64,000 nucleotides of DNA from Balaenoptera acutorostrata (Eukaryota > Chordata > Mammalia > Artiodactyla > Balaenopteridae): the NCBI RefSeq assembly GCF_949987535.1, contig NC_080067.1, positions 80,563,985 to 80,627,984 of the forward strand, written 5' to 3'. The translations under genes were made by a program, and so were the position numbers. The notes below the pieces were generated by a model. The model saw only the letters and a list, made by a program, of their open reading frames with translations, searched no databases and was not told the DNA's origin. Shown here piece by piece: positions 22,501 to 34,660 of the stretch (its first letter is position 1; each line of letters opens with the position of its first letter).

Positions 22501-25500
22501 AGAAAACAGGTGAGTGGTTCCCTGGAGGTTGGGAAGGGGCTTTCTGCTGTACACCAAATATTTCCAGCTTTTCTCCTGTCAGGCACCTGGTAGCCAAACT
22601 TCCCCGCCCGCTTTGAAATATGGCTGTGTGACTTGCTTTGGCCAAAGAAATGTGAGGGGAAGTGAAATGTGTCGTTTCTGGGAAGGCACTAGAAGAGCTG
22701 TGTGTGGTGGTCATTTCTCTTGCCTCAGCAGTCATGGAAATATCTATTGAGATGGAGCCATTATTGGCCTGGGACCCCGTGACTAAGAGGAACATAGCCT
22801 CATTGCTGACTGGGCTTAGACACGAACAAGAAAAAACGTTAACACTGGTTATTACCCTTGAGTGAATTGCTTGATTCCTAGTTCAACACCATGGAACATT
22901 TATTTCATTAAAATTCTTCAACTAAGTTGTTTTATAATAATTCAAATCAGAAACACTTATTAAGTGGCTAATATTTTCCAAGCCTGTTGTGTGAGAATTT
23001 GTGGTATGAATGAGCTTTTGAACCAGAATAACCTAGATTTGAAACTCATCTCTACGGCTTATTAGCTGTGTGCCCTTGATAGATTTCTTAACCAAGTGGA
23101 TCCTGAGTTTACTCCTCTATAAAATAGCAATAGTGATAGTTCCTAATTCAGAGATATGCTGAGATTAAATGATAGGATGTCTCTAAAGTGTATCTCAGTG
23201 ATGGAATACATCATTTAGCTCTGAGCATGGGATGAAGCAGGCATTGAATATATGTGTGTTAGGCTCCGTGGTAGGCATGCTTGAAGCAGCTGTCTTGTTG
23301 TTCATATAAAACTAGAATATTTATTCCTCTGCCCTTCCTTCCTGCTTAATTCACAGTAGTTGTCAAACTTTATTGTAAGGCATTATCATAGGAATACTAG
23401 TACCATCAAGAAGATAAAAGTTGTTTGGGGAAACATGCTAAAACTTTATAATCCATGTAGAACTTGATCTATATTTAGCTCAGTGATAACTATATTAATC
23501 AAATAATGTGGAGTATCCTGTCCCTCACTTCCTTATCAGTTGATCCCCATTTCACATTGAGGCTAATTGCTTTCTAAAGACCAAGGGACTGGGATATAGT
23601 CATCCTGCCTGGGAAAATAAGGACAAGTCTCACTGTTACTCATAGTATCATAGACTGTGAGGCCTGGAATCTTTTCAGTGAGGTCATCTAGGCAGTGGTT
23701 TACAAATCCTGCCCGTGGAGGGGTTCTGGTCCTGGAAGAAGTCATCACTGGGCGGGGGCCAAATGCATGGAATAAGTAGTGAGTTTTTCAAAAAGCTTAA
23801 TTTATTCAATGTAAATACAATCTCATTATTATGAGACAATGTCCTTTCTACTTTTTTGAGTTATAAAAATGTCCCTTATTTTATGGAAAAATGATAATAG
23901 CAGATGGCAGTTTATTTTTTAGTACCCACGCTTCATCAGCAAGCACCTCTGTCAGTCCCCTCCACATCACTAGTTTGGGACACATCACTAGTTTTTTAAA
24001 ACCTTTAAATCTAGCCCTGGTCCAGCCCTGGATTTTACAAAAGAGGAAACAGGCCCAGTGAGGCTGAAGGCTGTCACTTTTCCCAACGTTTCCCAATGTC
24101 ACTGGTTGTACTTTGCAAGACAGAAGCATCGTCATGCAGTGGGATAGAATAATGCAGGTTTTAGAGACAGATCTAGATACAAGTCCTGGGCTCCAGTGAA
24201 CTACTCACTAGGATAATGCCTTGAAAAAGCTATGTCATTCCTACAACTTAGTAGTTGTTGGCTTTTTTCCATTTTTAAGACCAGGTTAGTGTCATGTATA
24301 TAAAGGAAGTCCCCTGTGAGAGGGTTGAATCTGGCTGGTCTCACACTTCTTCACAGCAACATGCAAAGCTTGAAGGCATGAAGCAATATCTATAAGGTTA
24401 TCCTCTTAGTCAAAGCAGTAGGCAGAGATCGCCCAAAAGAAAAGATTTCAGGGAACCCAGCACCCAAGAAAAACCACTCCATAGTGAAGTCCTGCTAACC
24501 AAGAGAGGAACCAAAACACTGAATTGGGGAATGGAGAAGCTATGAGGGATATGTGTTGGATCTGGTTAGATAGAGAATTAAGACATGGAATTAAGAAAAT
24601 GAAAGAATTAAGATTTGGAAATAGAATATGAATGTTACAAAACCCTGACAAAGTAAAAATAATATAAATAACAAAAACAGAAGGTATAGGAGAATAAGGT
24701 GCTCTTTCCCTTGTTATTCATAGCTGGTAGATCAATCCATACTGTTTAAAGTTAAATAATAAGCTTTTTAAAATAACATATCTATTATGGATTTTCACAG
24801 TATTTTTTTCTTGATCTTGGATCAGTGTCCTTGGAATTAATATCTCTTAAAGACATTCTTTTGAAGTTTAGCAATCATTTCATTTTCACTTTGGCTGATT
24901 TTTCTTCTGTTAATTCAAATTAAAAACTAAATGTCTTGTTCCAATTGAAAAATAGTTTCTATGTTGTGATCTCATGCTTAAAAAATTATACCTACTCACC
25001 TATCTATCTCCGCCTATTCTCTCTCTCCCCCACTGTCCGTCTACAAGCACGGAGAGAGCTGTCTCACCTGGCGTCCTCTAAATGTTAACGCTGGTTACTG
25101 GATCGTGGGTACTTTTCCTTTCTTCTTTATGCTTTTCCATGTTGCTTGAATTTATCTTAACAAACATGAGTTATTTTAGTAAGAGCAATAAAATTATTCA
25201 TTTAAAAAATGAAATGAGGACAATAATATGTAACTTTCAGAACTGTCAAAGGAACGTATATGTGTGTATGTATATGTGTATATATATGTATATGTGTGGA
25301 TATAGACATACAGATATAGATATCCTAACAGAGTTCTTGGCATACTGTAGGCACTCAGTAGGTCCGAGGCACTATTGTTATTGCTTTCTTGGGGAGAGAA
25401 AAGCGTTAAATCCTGACTGAAGTAATCTCCTGTGTTAGTTGGGGTTCTTGGTTGCAGAGATGAGCATCCACTCTGTCTTATTAAAGGACATCAGATGTCT

Positions 25501-26069
25501 CACAGAATCTCCAGGAGGGACTTGGAAGATCCCCAGAGGAGAACAATGGCCAGATCACCTTGCGGGAATGAGCCCTCCAGCAAAGACAACCCCTCTGCCA
25601 CCACTGCTCCACCCAGACCCCACAGCTTACACCACTGCCCCCAGGCATGATACTGGCACCTCAGGTTTCTGCGTCTGAAAGACACAAAAGTAGAGACCAT
25701 CTGGTGCTGCTACCTTTTATTTCCTCTTCTAAATACAAGTCGTGTGCGGGTGCCACTGGTTTATGGTGCTAAGTCATAGGCCTGCACCCCACAGACAAGA
25801 GAGGCTGTGAAAGCAAGGTCTTGGCCTCAATCTTGGTGTGGCAGGACTTGAGATGGGGGAGATCCCCAAGTACAGGAAGTGTCGTCCAAGGTGCTGAGTG
25901 GTCTCAAACAGGGCAAACACTCCTAAGTATTGATCGTACCTCCTAAGTATCCCTTACAAAGCTTGGTGAGACAAAGACCAAAAGGATTCCAAGAGCACTT
26001 GAAAATTATGGTATATTGGTTCTTTACTCACTCAAAGGTTCTGCTAATTCATTGAAATATATTTATGTA
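22501..26069. other. Intergenic stretch with no gene seen
   Basis: I see no exon-like frame. A MIR remnant lies at about 23005-23200 ('gcttattagctgtgtgccct' and 'actcctctataaaatagcaa'), another possible MIR at 24130-24240, an L1 3'-end-like piece at about 25080-25215, and a TG/TA-rich microsatellite at 25256-25325. The part 25430-25950 has the wording of a mid-age interspersed repeat (open in two frames by chance) that I cannot name. Confidence 0.5.
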
Positions 26070-26560
26070 CAGTAGGCCCTTCATATCCAGGAATTCAACC
26101 AACCATGGACTGAAAAAAATTTTTTTTAATTCCATAAAGTTCCAAAGAGCAAAACTTGAATTTGCTGCTCACTGACAACTATTTATATAAATACAATACG
26201 TATAGCATTTACAGCTATTTTCATAGCATTTACATTGTATTAGGTATTATAAGTAATCTAGAGATGATTTAAAGTATATGAGAGGGGGGAATTCCCTGGC
26301 GGTCCAGTGGTTAGGACTCGGCGCTTTCACTGCCATGGGCCTGGGTTCAATCCCTGGTCAGGGAACTAAGATCCCTCAAGCTGTGCAGCACGGCCAAAAA
26401 ATAAAATAAAAAAATTTTAAAAAGTATATAGGAGGATGCTTATAGGTTACGTGAAAATATTACATTATTTTATATAAGGAACTTGAGCATTCTCAGATTT
26501 TGGTACCTATGGGGGGTGGGGTCCTCAAACCAACCCCCCAGAGATACCAAAGGACCACTA
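26070..26560. mobile_element. Tigger-like (Tc1/mariner) nonautonomous DNA transposon, split by a SINE
   Basis: The ends are inverted repeats: 'cagtaggcccttcatatcc' at the left and, in reverse complement, 'tagtggtcctttggtatctc' at the right, each next to TA (26068-26069 and about 26561-26562), the TA target duplication of the Tc1/mariner group. The internal phrases 'gattcaacc'-type start and 'ctagagatgatttaaagtat' match the MER2/Tigger kind of element. A CHR-1-like SINE sits at 26287-26420. No transposase frame. Confidence 0.75.
26287..26420 (+). mobile_element. CHR-1-like tRNA-derived SINE
   Basis: Starts ggaattccctggcggtccag and ends in A-rich sequence with 'ggccaaaaaataaaataaaa'. The imperfect target-site duplication 'aaagtatatgagaggg' / 'aaagtatataggagga' lies at 26271-26286 and 26421-26436. 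Nested in the Tigger-like element. Confidence 0.88.
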
Positions 26561-26669
26561 TAAAATTCTAAAACCTCAGTGAAGGGGCTCCTTATCCAAT
26601 GTAAACAGTGTTATCAGAGACCTCTCAATTCTTAGCTGAAAAAGGGAGAGAGGTTTTTTGTTTTGTTTT

Positions 26670-26826
26670 GTTTTCATTTTTTTTTAGCATCTTTATTGGA
26701 ATATAATTGCTTTACATTGTTGTGTTAGTTGCTGCTGTATAACAAAGTGAATCAGCTGTACATATACATATATCCCCATATCCCCTCCCTCTTGCATCTC
26801 CCTGCCACCCTCCCTATCCCACCCCT
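26670..26826 (-). repeat. L1 3' end, heavily 5'-truncated
   Basis: Matches the 3' UTR end seen at 53545-53695: 'catctttattggaatataat', 'gctttacattgttgtgttag', 'caaagtgaatcagctgtaca'. It stops within about 160 bp. Poly-A side is at the left. Confidence 0.8.
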
Positions 26827-26929
26827 AGGGATAGAGTTTTTATAAAAATATAAACTGTGTATAAAGAAAAATATTAAAAATCAAAGAATAAGGATTTACA
26901 GCAAATATGACAGAATGAGGGTTAATATA

Positions 26930-27760
26930 TCTTGATGTTCCTAAACCCATACAAATTAATTTTAAAAAGAAAGGAAACCACTAAGAATCCAAGAGGTACA
27001 CGGGCAAAGGACATGCACAGATGATTGACAAAAGAGAAAGTGCAAGAAGACACATGGTCTGAAAAATATTAACACTTGTAGCTGGAGAGGAAGGGAGACT
27101 ACCCCTGCCTTGGCACCAAGCATCTTGCATACATTTTTATTTCATCCTCACAACCATAGTCATGTTAGATGCCATAATCTAAGTTATAAATGAGGAAACT
27201 TGAGGTTCAGAAGAGTCGGGTAGCTTGTTGACCAATATCAACTGGCAAAGCTGAAACTGACCCCATGACGACTGTCAGGCTCCAAAGACTAGGGTCTTTC
27301 CACTCACCAAGCTGCCTCTCTATTGATTGTTGTGAATCGAAGCAAACTCTTTTCACCTATTATCAAAATCCAATGCTGATGAGAGTATGATGGAAGAGTC
27401 CTTCTCATAAGAGATTATGGGTGGGTTAGTAAATTAACAAAACCCTTTGAAATCTGTCAAGACTTATTAAGAGTCATAAAAATGTTGATTTCCGTTGACC
27501 CAATCATTCACTTTGGGGGAATCTTCTCTCAGGGAATAATTCAATATGTGGAAAGAGTTGTGGGCAAAAAGATGTTCATCACGGATTTATAAGCGTGAAC
27601 AATTGGAAACAACCTAAATATCGAGAATTGTCTAACTAAACTGGTAAATGTTTACTTTCCACTTAATAGAATATTAAATAGCTATTATAAACATTTGTTA
27701 TATTATGAAGTAAAAAGGAAAACAATTCTTTCAAATAGTTTTTAAAATAAACCCCTTGAT
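26930..27760 (+). repeat. Old L1 ORF2/3' remnants with a MIR/L2-like middle
   Basis: Diverged L1 wording on the + strand at about 26930-27090 and 27340-27760 ('aatgctgatgagagtatgat', 'acaattggaaacaacctaaa'). The middle, 27100-27340, reads like MIR or L2 ('ttcatcctcacaaccatagt', 'atgaggaaacttgaggttca'). No open frame of note. Confidence 0.6.
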
Positions 27761-27834
27761 ATCAGGATTAAGAAGTGAAGAAATGAGGGAGCTTCCACTT
27801 TTTATATTTATATATTCCTGGAATATTAAAATTT

Positions 27835-28115
27835 TATTTTATTTATTTATTTTTTTGGCTACGTTGGGTCTTTGTTGCTGTGCACAGGCTTTTCTCTAGT
27901 TGCGGTGAGGCTACTCTTCGTTGTGGTGCGTAGGCTTCTCATTATGGTGGCTTCTCTTGTTGTGGAGCACAGGCTCTAGGCGTGCGGGCTTCAGTATTTG
28001 TGGTGCATGGGCTTAGTTGCTCCGTGGCATGTGGGATCTTCCCGGACCAGGGATTGAACCTGTGTCCCCAGCATTGGCGGGCAGATTCTTAACCACTGCG
28101 CCACCAGGAAGTCCC
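27835..28115 (-). mobile_element. CHR-2-type SINE
   Basis: ATTTATTT array at the left, head end 'ccactgcgccaccaggaagt' at the right. A weak flanking repeat 'cctggaat' (27819 and 28114) may be the target-site duplication. It ends just before the target site of the - strand L1. Confidence 0.88.
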
Positions 28116-28473
28116 TGGAATTCTTTTTTTCCCCTTGGAATTTTTTTTTTCCATACATATTTCCATACAAATACAAATATAAGATTTTTAGAAATTTCAT
28201 GTAATGTCTGAAACATTTATATTAACATATTTCCATACAAATAACCCAATGAAAGTTTAGTATTAGTTGTTTTGTTTGTTTTTTTATACTGCAGGTTCTT
28301 ATTAGGCATCAGTTTTATACACATCAGTGTATACATGTCAATCCCAATCGCCCAATTCAGCACACCAGCATCCCCACCTCACCGCAGTTTTCCCCCCTTG
28401 GTGTCCATATGTCCATTCTCTACATCTGTGTCTCAACTTCTGCCCTGCAAACTGGCTCATCTGTACCATTTTT

Positions 28474-31400
28474 CTAGGTTCCACATACATGCATTAATAT
28501 ACGATATTTGTTTTTCTCTTTCTGACTTACTTCACTCTGTATGACAGTCTCTAGATCCATCCACGTCTCAACAAATGACTCAATTTCGTTCCTTTTTATG
28601 GCTGAGTAATATTCCATTGTATATATGTACCACCTCTTCTTTATCCATTCGTCTGTTGATGGGCATTTAGGTTGCTTCCATGACCTGGCTATTGTAAATA
28701 GTGCTGCAATGAACATTCGGGTGCATGTGTCTTTTTGAATTACGGTTTTCTCTGGGTATATGCCCAGTAGTGGGATTGCTGGGTCATATGGTAATTCTAT
28801 TTTTAGTTTTTTAAGGAACCTCCATATTGTTCTCCATAGTGGCTGTATCAATTTACATTCCCACCAACAGTGCAAGAGGGTTCCCTTTTCTCCACACCCT
28901 CTCCAGCATTTGTTGTTTGTAGATTTTCTGATGAGCCCATTCTAACAGGAGTGAGGTGATACCTCATTGTAGTTTTGATTTGCATTTCTCTAATAATTAG
29001 TGATGTTGAGCAGCTTTTCTTGTGCTTCTTGGCTATCTGTATGTCTTCTTTGGAGAAATGTCTATTTAGGTCTTCTGCCCATTTTTGGATTGGGGTGTTT
29101 GTTTCTTTGATATTGAGCTGAATGAGCTGTTTATATATTTTGGAGATTAATCCTTTGTCCGTTGATTCATTTGCAAATATTTTCTCCCATTCTGAGGGTT
29201 GTCTTTTCGTCTTGTTTATGGTTTCCTTTGCTGTGCAAAAGCTTTGAAGTTTCATTAGGTCCCACTTGTTTATTTTTGTTTTTATTTCCATTACTCTAGG
29301 AGGTGGATCAAAAAAGATCTTGCTGTGATTTATGTCAAAGAGTGTTCTTCCTATGTTTTCCTCTAAGAGTTTTATAGTGGCCAGTCTTATATTTAGGTCT
29401 CTAATCCATTTTGAGTTTATTTTTGTGTATGGTGTTAGGGAGTATTTTAATTTCATTCTTTTACATGTAGCTGTCCAGTTTTCCCAGCACCACTTATTGA
29501 AGAGACTGTCTTTTCTCCATTGTATATCTTTGCCTCCTTTGTCATAGATTAGTTGACCATAGGTGCGTGGGTTAATCTCTGGGCTTTCTATCTTGTTCCA
29601 TTGATCTATGTTTCTGTTTTTGTGCCAGTACCATATTGTCTTGATTACTGTAGCTTTGTAGTATAGTCTGAAGTCAGGGAGTCTGATTCCTCCAGCTCCA
29701 TTTTTTTGCCTCAAGACTGCTTTGGCTATTCGGGGTCTTTTGTGTCTCCATACAAATTTTAAGATGATTTGTTCTAGCTCCGTAAAAAATGCCATTGGTA
29801 ATTTAATAGGGATTGCATTGAATCTGTAGATTGCTTTGGGTAGTATACTCATTTTCACAATGTTGATTCTTCCAGTCCAAGAACATGGTATATCTCTCCA
29901 TCTGTTGGTATCATCTTTAATTTCTTTCATCAGTGTCTTATAGTTTTCTGCATACAGGTCTTTTGTCTCCCTAGGTAGGTTTATTCCTAGGTATTTTATT
30001 CTTTTTGTTGCAATGGTAAATGGGAGTGTTTCCATAATTTCTCTTTCAGATTTTTCATCATTAGTGTATAGGAATGCAAGAGATTTCTGTGCATTAATTT
30101 TGTAACCTGCAACTTTACCATATTCATTAATTAGCTCTAGCAGTTTTCTGGTGGCAGTTTTAGGATTCTCTATGTATAGTATCATGTCATCCGCAAACAG
30201 TGACAGTTTTACTTCTTCTTTTCCAATTTGTATTCCTTTTATTTCTTTTTCTTCTCTGATTGCCGTGGCAAGGACTTCCAGAACTATGTTGAATAATAGT
30301 GGTGAGAGTGGACATCCTTGTCTCGTTCCTGATCTTAGAGGAAATGCTTTCAGTTTTTCACCATTGAGAATGATGTTTGCTGTGGGTTTGTCATATATGG
30401 CCTTTATTATGTTGAGGTAGGTTCCTTCTATGCCCACTTTCTGGAGAGTGTTTATCATAAATGGGTGTTGAATTTTGTCAAAAGCTTTTTCTGCATCTAT
30501 TGAGATCATCATATGGTTTTTATTCTTCAATTTGTTAATATGGTGTATCACATTGATTGATTTGCGTATATTGAAGAATCCTTGCATCCCTGGGATAAAT
30601 CCCACTTGATCGTGGTGTATGATCCTTTTAATGTGTTGTTGGATTCTGTTTGCTAGTATTTTGTTGAGGATTTTTGCATCTATATTCATCAGGGATATTG
30701 GTCTGTAATTTTTTTTTTTTTTAGTGTCTTTGTCTGGTTTTGGTATCAGGGTGATGGTGGCCTCATAGAATGAGTTTGGGAGAGTTCCTCCCTCTGCAAT
30801 TTTTTGGAAGAGTTTGAGAAGGATGGGTGTTAGCTCTTCTCTAAATGTTTGATAGAATTCACCTGTGAAGCCATCTGGTCCTGGACTTTTGTTTGTTGGA
30901 AGATTTTTCATCACAGTTTCAATTTCATTACTTGTGATTGGTCTGTTCATATTTTCTATTTCTTCCTGGTTCAGTCCTGGGAGGTTATACCTTTGTAAGA
31001 ATTTGTCCATTTCTTCCAGGTGGTCCATTTTATTGGCATAGAGTTGCTTGTAGTAGTCTCTTAGGATGTTTTGTATTTCTGCGGTGTCTGTTGTAACTTC
31101 TCCTTTTTCATTTCTGATTTTATTGATTTGAGTCCTCTCCCTCTTTTTCTTGATGAGTCTGGCTAATGGCTTATCAATTTTGTTTATCTTCTCAAAGAAC
31201 CAACTTTTAGTTTTATTGATCTTGGCTATTGTTTTCTTTGTTTCTATTTCATTTATTTCTGCTCTGATCTTTATGATTTCTTTCCTTCTGCTAACTTTGG
31301 GTTTTGTTTGTTCTTCTTTCTCTAGTTTCTTTAGGTGTAAGGTTAGATTGTTTACTTGAGATTTTTCTTGTTTCTTTAGGTAGGCTTGTATAGCTATAAA

Positions 31401-32291
31401 CTTCCCTCTTAGAACTGCTTTTGCTGCATCCCATAGGTTTTGGGTCGTCGTGTTTTCATTGTCATTTGTCTCTAGGTATTTTTTTATTTCCTGTTTGATT
31501 TCTTCAGTGATCTCTTGGTTATTTAGTACCGTATTGTTTAGCCTCCATGTGTTTGCCTTTTTTACGTTTTTTTCCCTGTAATTCATTTCTAATCTCATAG
31601 CGTTGTGGTCAGAAAAGATGCTTGATATGATTTCAACTTTCTTAAATTTACTGAGGCTTGATTTGTGACCCAAGATGTGATCTATCCTGGAGAATGTTCC
31701 ACGCGCACTTGAGAAGAATGTGTAATCTGCCGTTTTTGGATGGAATGTCCTATATATATCAATTAAATCTATCTGGTCTATTGTGTCATTTAAAGCTTCT
31801 GTTTCCTTATTTATTTTCATTTTGGATGATCTGTCCATTGGTGTAAGTGAGGTGTTAAAGTCCCCCACTATTATTGTGTTACTGTCGATTTCCTCTTTTA
31901 TAGCTGTTAGCAGTTGCCTTATGTATTGAGGTGCTCCTATGTTGGGTGCATATATATTTATAATTGTTATATCTTCTTCTTGGACTGATCCCTGCATCAT
32001 TATGTAGTGTCCTTCCTTGTCTCTTGTAACATTCTTTATTTTAAAGTCTATTTTATCTGATACGAGTATAGCTACTCCAGCTTTCTTTTGATTTCCATTT
32101 GCATGGAATATCTTTTTCCATCCCCTCACTTTCAGTCTGTATGTGTCCCTAAGTCTGAAGTGGGTCTCTTGTAGACAGCATATATATGGGTCTTGTTTTT
32201 GGATCCATTCAGCCAGTCTATGTCTTTTGGTTGGGGCATTTAATCCATTCATGTTTAAGGTAATTATCGATATGTATGTTCCTATGACCAT
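28474..32291 (-). pseudogene. L1 ORF2 (endonuclease and reverse transcriptase), one frameshift
   Basis: ORF2p nicks target DNA and reverse-transcribes L1 RNA at the nick. The frame is open for 1,147 codons (32291 down to 28848). Visible parts are an apurinic-endonuclease-like domain (about residues 1-235, with [20 protein letters not shown] and FSDHNAM) and a reverse transcriptase (about 450-780, with [27 protein letters not shown] and the catalytic LFADDMI near 700). Compared with the + strand L1, one base is missing near 28932. Past that point the frame is wrong, and the normal C-terminus, including the HCWWEC cysteine stretch, continues in another frame at 28875-28474. The usual family length is about 1,275 residues. 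Few other lesions are seen, so the element is young but probably inactive. Confidence 0.9.
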
Positions 32292-32349
32292 TTTCTTAAT
32301 TGTTTTGGGTTTGTTTTTGTAGGTCCTTTTCTTCTCTTGTGTTTCCCAC

Positions 32350-32889
32350 TTAGAGAAGTTCCTTTAGCATTTGTTGTAGAGCTGGTTTGGTGGTGCTGAA
32401 TTCTCTTAGCTTTTGCTTGTCTGTAAAGCTTTTGATTTCTCCATCAAATCTAAATGAGATCCTTGCTGGGTAGAGTAATCTTGGTTGTAGGTTCTTCCCT
32501 TTCATCACTTTAAGTATATCATGCCACTCCCTTCTGGCTTGCAGAGTTTCTGCTGAGAAGTCAGCTGTTAACCTTATGGGAGTTCCCTTGTATGTTATTT
32601 GTCGTTTTTCCCTTGCTGCTTTCAGTAATTTTTCTTTGTCTTTAATTTTTGCCACTTTGATTACTATGTGTCTCGGCGTGTTTCTCCTTGGGTTTATTCT
32701 GTATGGGACTCTCTGCGCTTCCTGGACTTGGGTGGCTATTTCCTTTCCCATGTTTGAGAAGTTTTCGACTATAATCTCTTCAAATATTTTCTCTGGTCCT
32801 TTCTCTCTCTCTTCTCCTTCTGGGACCCCTATAATGCGAATGTTGTTGCGTTTAATGTTGTCCCAGAGGTCTCTTAGGCTGTCTTCATT

Positions 32890-32923
<34 letters not shown>

Positions 32924-33576
32924 TTATTTATTTATTTTTGGCTGTGTTGGGTCTTCGTTTCTGTGCGAGGGCTTTCTCTAGTTGCGGCAAGCGGGGGCCA
33001 CTCCTCATCGCGGTGCGCGGGCCTCTCACTATCGCAGCCTCTCTTGTTGCGGAGCACAGGCTCCAGACGCGCAGGCTCAGTAGTTGTGGCTCACGGGCCT
33101 AGTTGCTCCGCGGCATGTGGGATCTTCCCAGACCAGGGCTCGAACCTGTGTCCCCTGCATTGGCAGGCAGACTCTCAACCGCTGTGCCACTAGGGAAGCC
33201 CCTCTTCATTTCTTTTCATTCTTTTTTCTTTATTCTGTTCTGTGGCAGTGAATTCCACCATTCTGTCTTCCAGGTCATTTATCCATTCTTCTGCCTCAGT
33301 TATTCTGCTATTGATTCCTTCTAGTGTAGTTTTCATTTCAGTTATTGTATTGGTCATCTCTGTTTGTTTGTTCTTTAATTCTTCTAGGTCTTTGTTAATC
33401 ATTTCTTGCATCTTCTCAATCTTTGCCTCCATTCTTATTCCGAGGTCCTGGATCATCTTCACTATCATTATTCTGAATTCTTTTTCTGGAAGGTTGCCTA
33501 TCTCCACTTCATTTAGTTGTTTTTCTGGGGTTTTTTCTTGTTCCTTCATCTGGTACATAGCCCTCTGCCTTTTCAT
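32350..33576 (-). pseudogene. L1 ORF1 (RNA-binding protein), split by a SINE
   Basis: ORF1p is a trimeric RNA-binding chaperone that packages L1 RNA. The N-terminal part (33576 to about 33203, with a charged coiled coil from about residue 15 to 115) and the C-terminal part (about 32880 to 32350, RRM-like piece and C-terminal domain with LQARREW) belong to one gene. A CHR-2 SINE at 32896-33202 interrupts it and brings an early stop (28848-type frame not involved). The start ATG at 33576 aligns with that of the + strand copy at 34661. The rest of the frame looks undamaged, so the SINE is the disabling event. Confidence 0.92.
32896..33202 (-). mobile_element. CHR-2-type SINE inside L1 ORF1
   Basis: T-run and TTTATTTATT array at the left, head end 'actagggaagcccc' at the right. 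The target-site duplication 'tcttcatttctttt' lies at 32882-32895 and 33203-33216, both copies being L1 ORF1 sequence. It is younger than the L1 and on the same strand. Confidence 0.95.
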
Positions 33577-33760
33577 CTTCTCTGTCTTTCTGTAACTGTG
33601 GTTTTTGGTCCACAGGCTGCAGGATTGTAGTTTTTCTTGCTTCTGCTGTCTGCACTCTGGTGGTTGAGGCTATCTAAGAGGCTTGATGGGAGGCTCTGGT
33701 GGTGGGTAGAGCTCCCCTTGGAATTTTTTAATTAAATATTTTATAATTTAAAAAAATAAG

Positions 33761-34660
33761 GGGTTCAAGATGGCGGAGTAGAAGGACGTGCTCTCACTCC
33801 CTCTTGCAAGAACACTGGAATCACAACTAACTGCTGAACAATCATCGACAGGAAGACACTGGAACTCACCAAAAAAGATACCCCACATCCAAAGACAAAG
33901 GAGAAGCCACAATGGGACGGTAGGAGGGGTGCAATCACAATAAAATCAAATCCCATAACTGCTGGGTGGGTGACCCACAAACTGGAGAACAGATTTATAC
34001 CACAGAAGTCCACCCACTGGAGTGAAGTTTCTGAGCCCCACATCAGGCTTCCGAACCTGGGGGTCTGGCCATGGGAGGAGGAATTCCTAGAGAATCAGAC
34101 TTTGAAGGCTAGCGGGATTTGATTGCAGGACTTCAACAGGACTGGGGGAAACAGAGACTCCACTCTTGGAGGGCACACACAAAGTAGTGTGCACATCGGG
34201 ACCCAGGGGAAGGAGCAGTGACCCCATAGATACTGAACCAGACCTACCTGCTAGTGTTGGGTGTCTCCTGCCGAGGCGGGGAGTGGCTCTGTCTCACAGT
34301 GAGGACAAGGACACTGGCAGCAGAAGTTCTGGGAAGTACTCCTTGGCGTGAGCCCTCCCAGAGTCTGCCATTAGCCCCACCAAAGAGCCCGGGTAGGCTC
34401 CAGTGTTAGGTCGCCTCAGGCCAAACAACCAACAGGGAGGGGACCCAGCCCCACCCATCAGCAGACAAGCGGATTAAAGTTTTACTGAGCTCTGCCTACC
34501 AGAGCAACAGCCAGCTACCCACCACCAGTCCCTCCCATCAGGAAACCTGCACAAGCCTTTTAGATAACCTCATCCACCAGAGGGCAGACAGCAGAAGCAA
34601 GAAGAACTACAATCCTGCAGCCTGTGGAACAAAAACCACATTCATAGAAAGATAGACAAG
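33761..34660 (+). promoter_or_regulatory. L1 5' UTR / internal promoter
   Basis: About 900 bp from the element start to the ORF1 ATG. A CAAGATGGCGG motif at 33766-33776 matches the YY1-type site that sets the L1 start site in other mammals. The region is moderately GC-rich and has no long coding frame. L1 5' UTRs can also fire in the antisense direction, which here would transcribe towards the neighbouring L1; that is an inference. Confidence 0.7.

Larger units (their letters stand above)
28147..33713 (-). mobile_element. Young L1 on the - strand, 5'-truncated, with a SINE inside
   Basis: The element carries ORF1, ORF2 and a 3' UTR. It is bounded by a 16-bp target-site duplication 'ccccttggaatttttt' at 28131-28146 and 33714-33729, which in L1 orientation reads A-rich then TTCC, as L1 endonuclease prefers. 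The 5' end lies only about 137 bp before the ORF1 start, so roughly the first 750 bp of the 5' UTR (compare 33761-34512) are missing. The L1 sequence proper stops near 28286; 28151-28285 is non-L1 sequence between the element and its poly-A run, read as a 3' transduction. Confidence 0.92.

Noticed and set aside
30151..31846. Several + strand open frames of 60-90 codons
   Set aside because: They are antisense shadows of L1 ORF2 and repeat at the matching places in the other L1 copies.
33765..34043. 92-codon - strand frame at the start of the + strand L1
   Set aside because: It lies in the L1 5' UTR antisense direction; unlike the primate-specific ORF0 it has no supporting evidence here, and the frame starts and ends arbitrarily.
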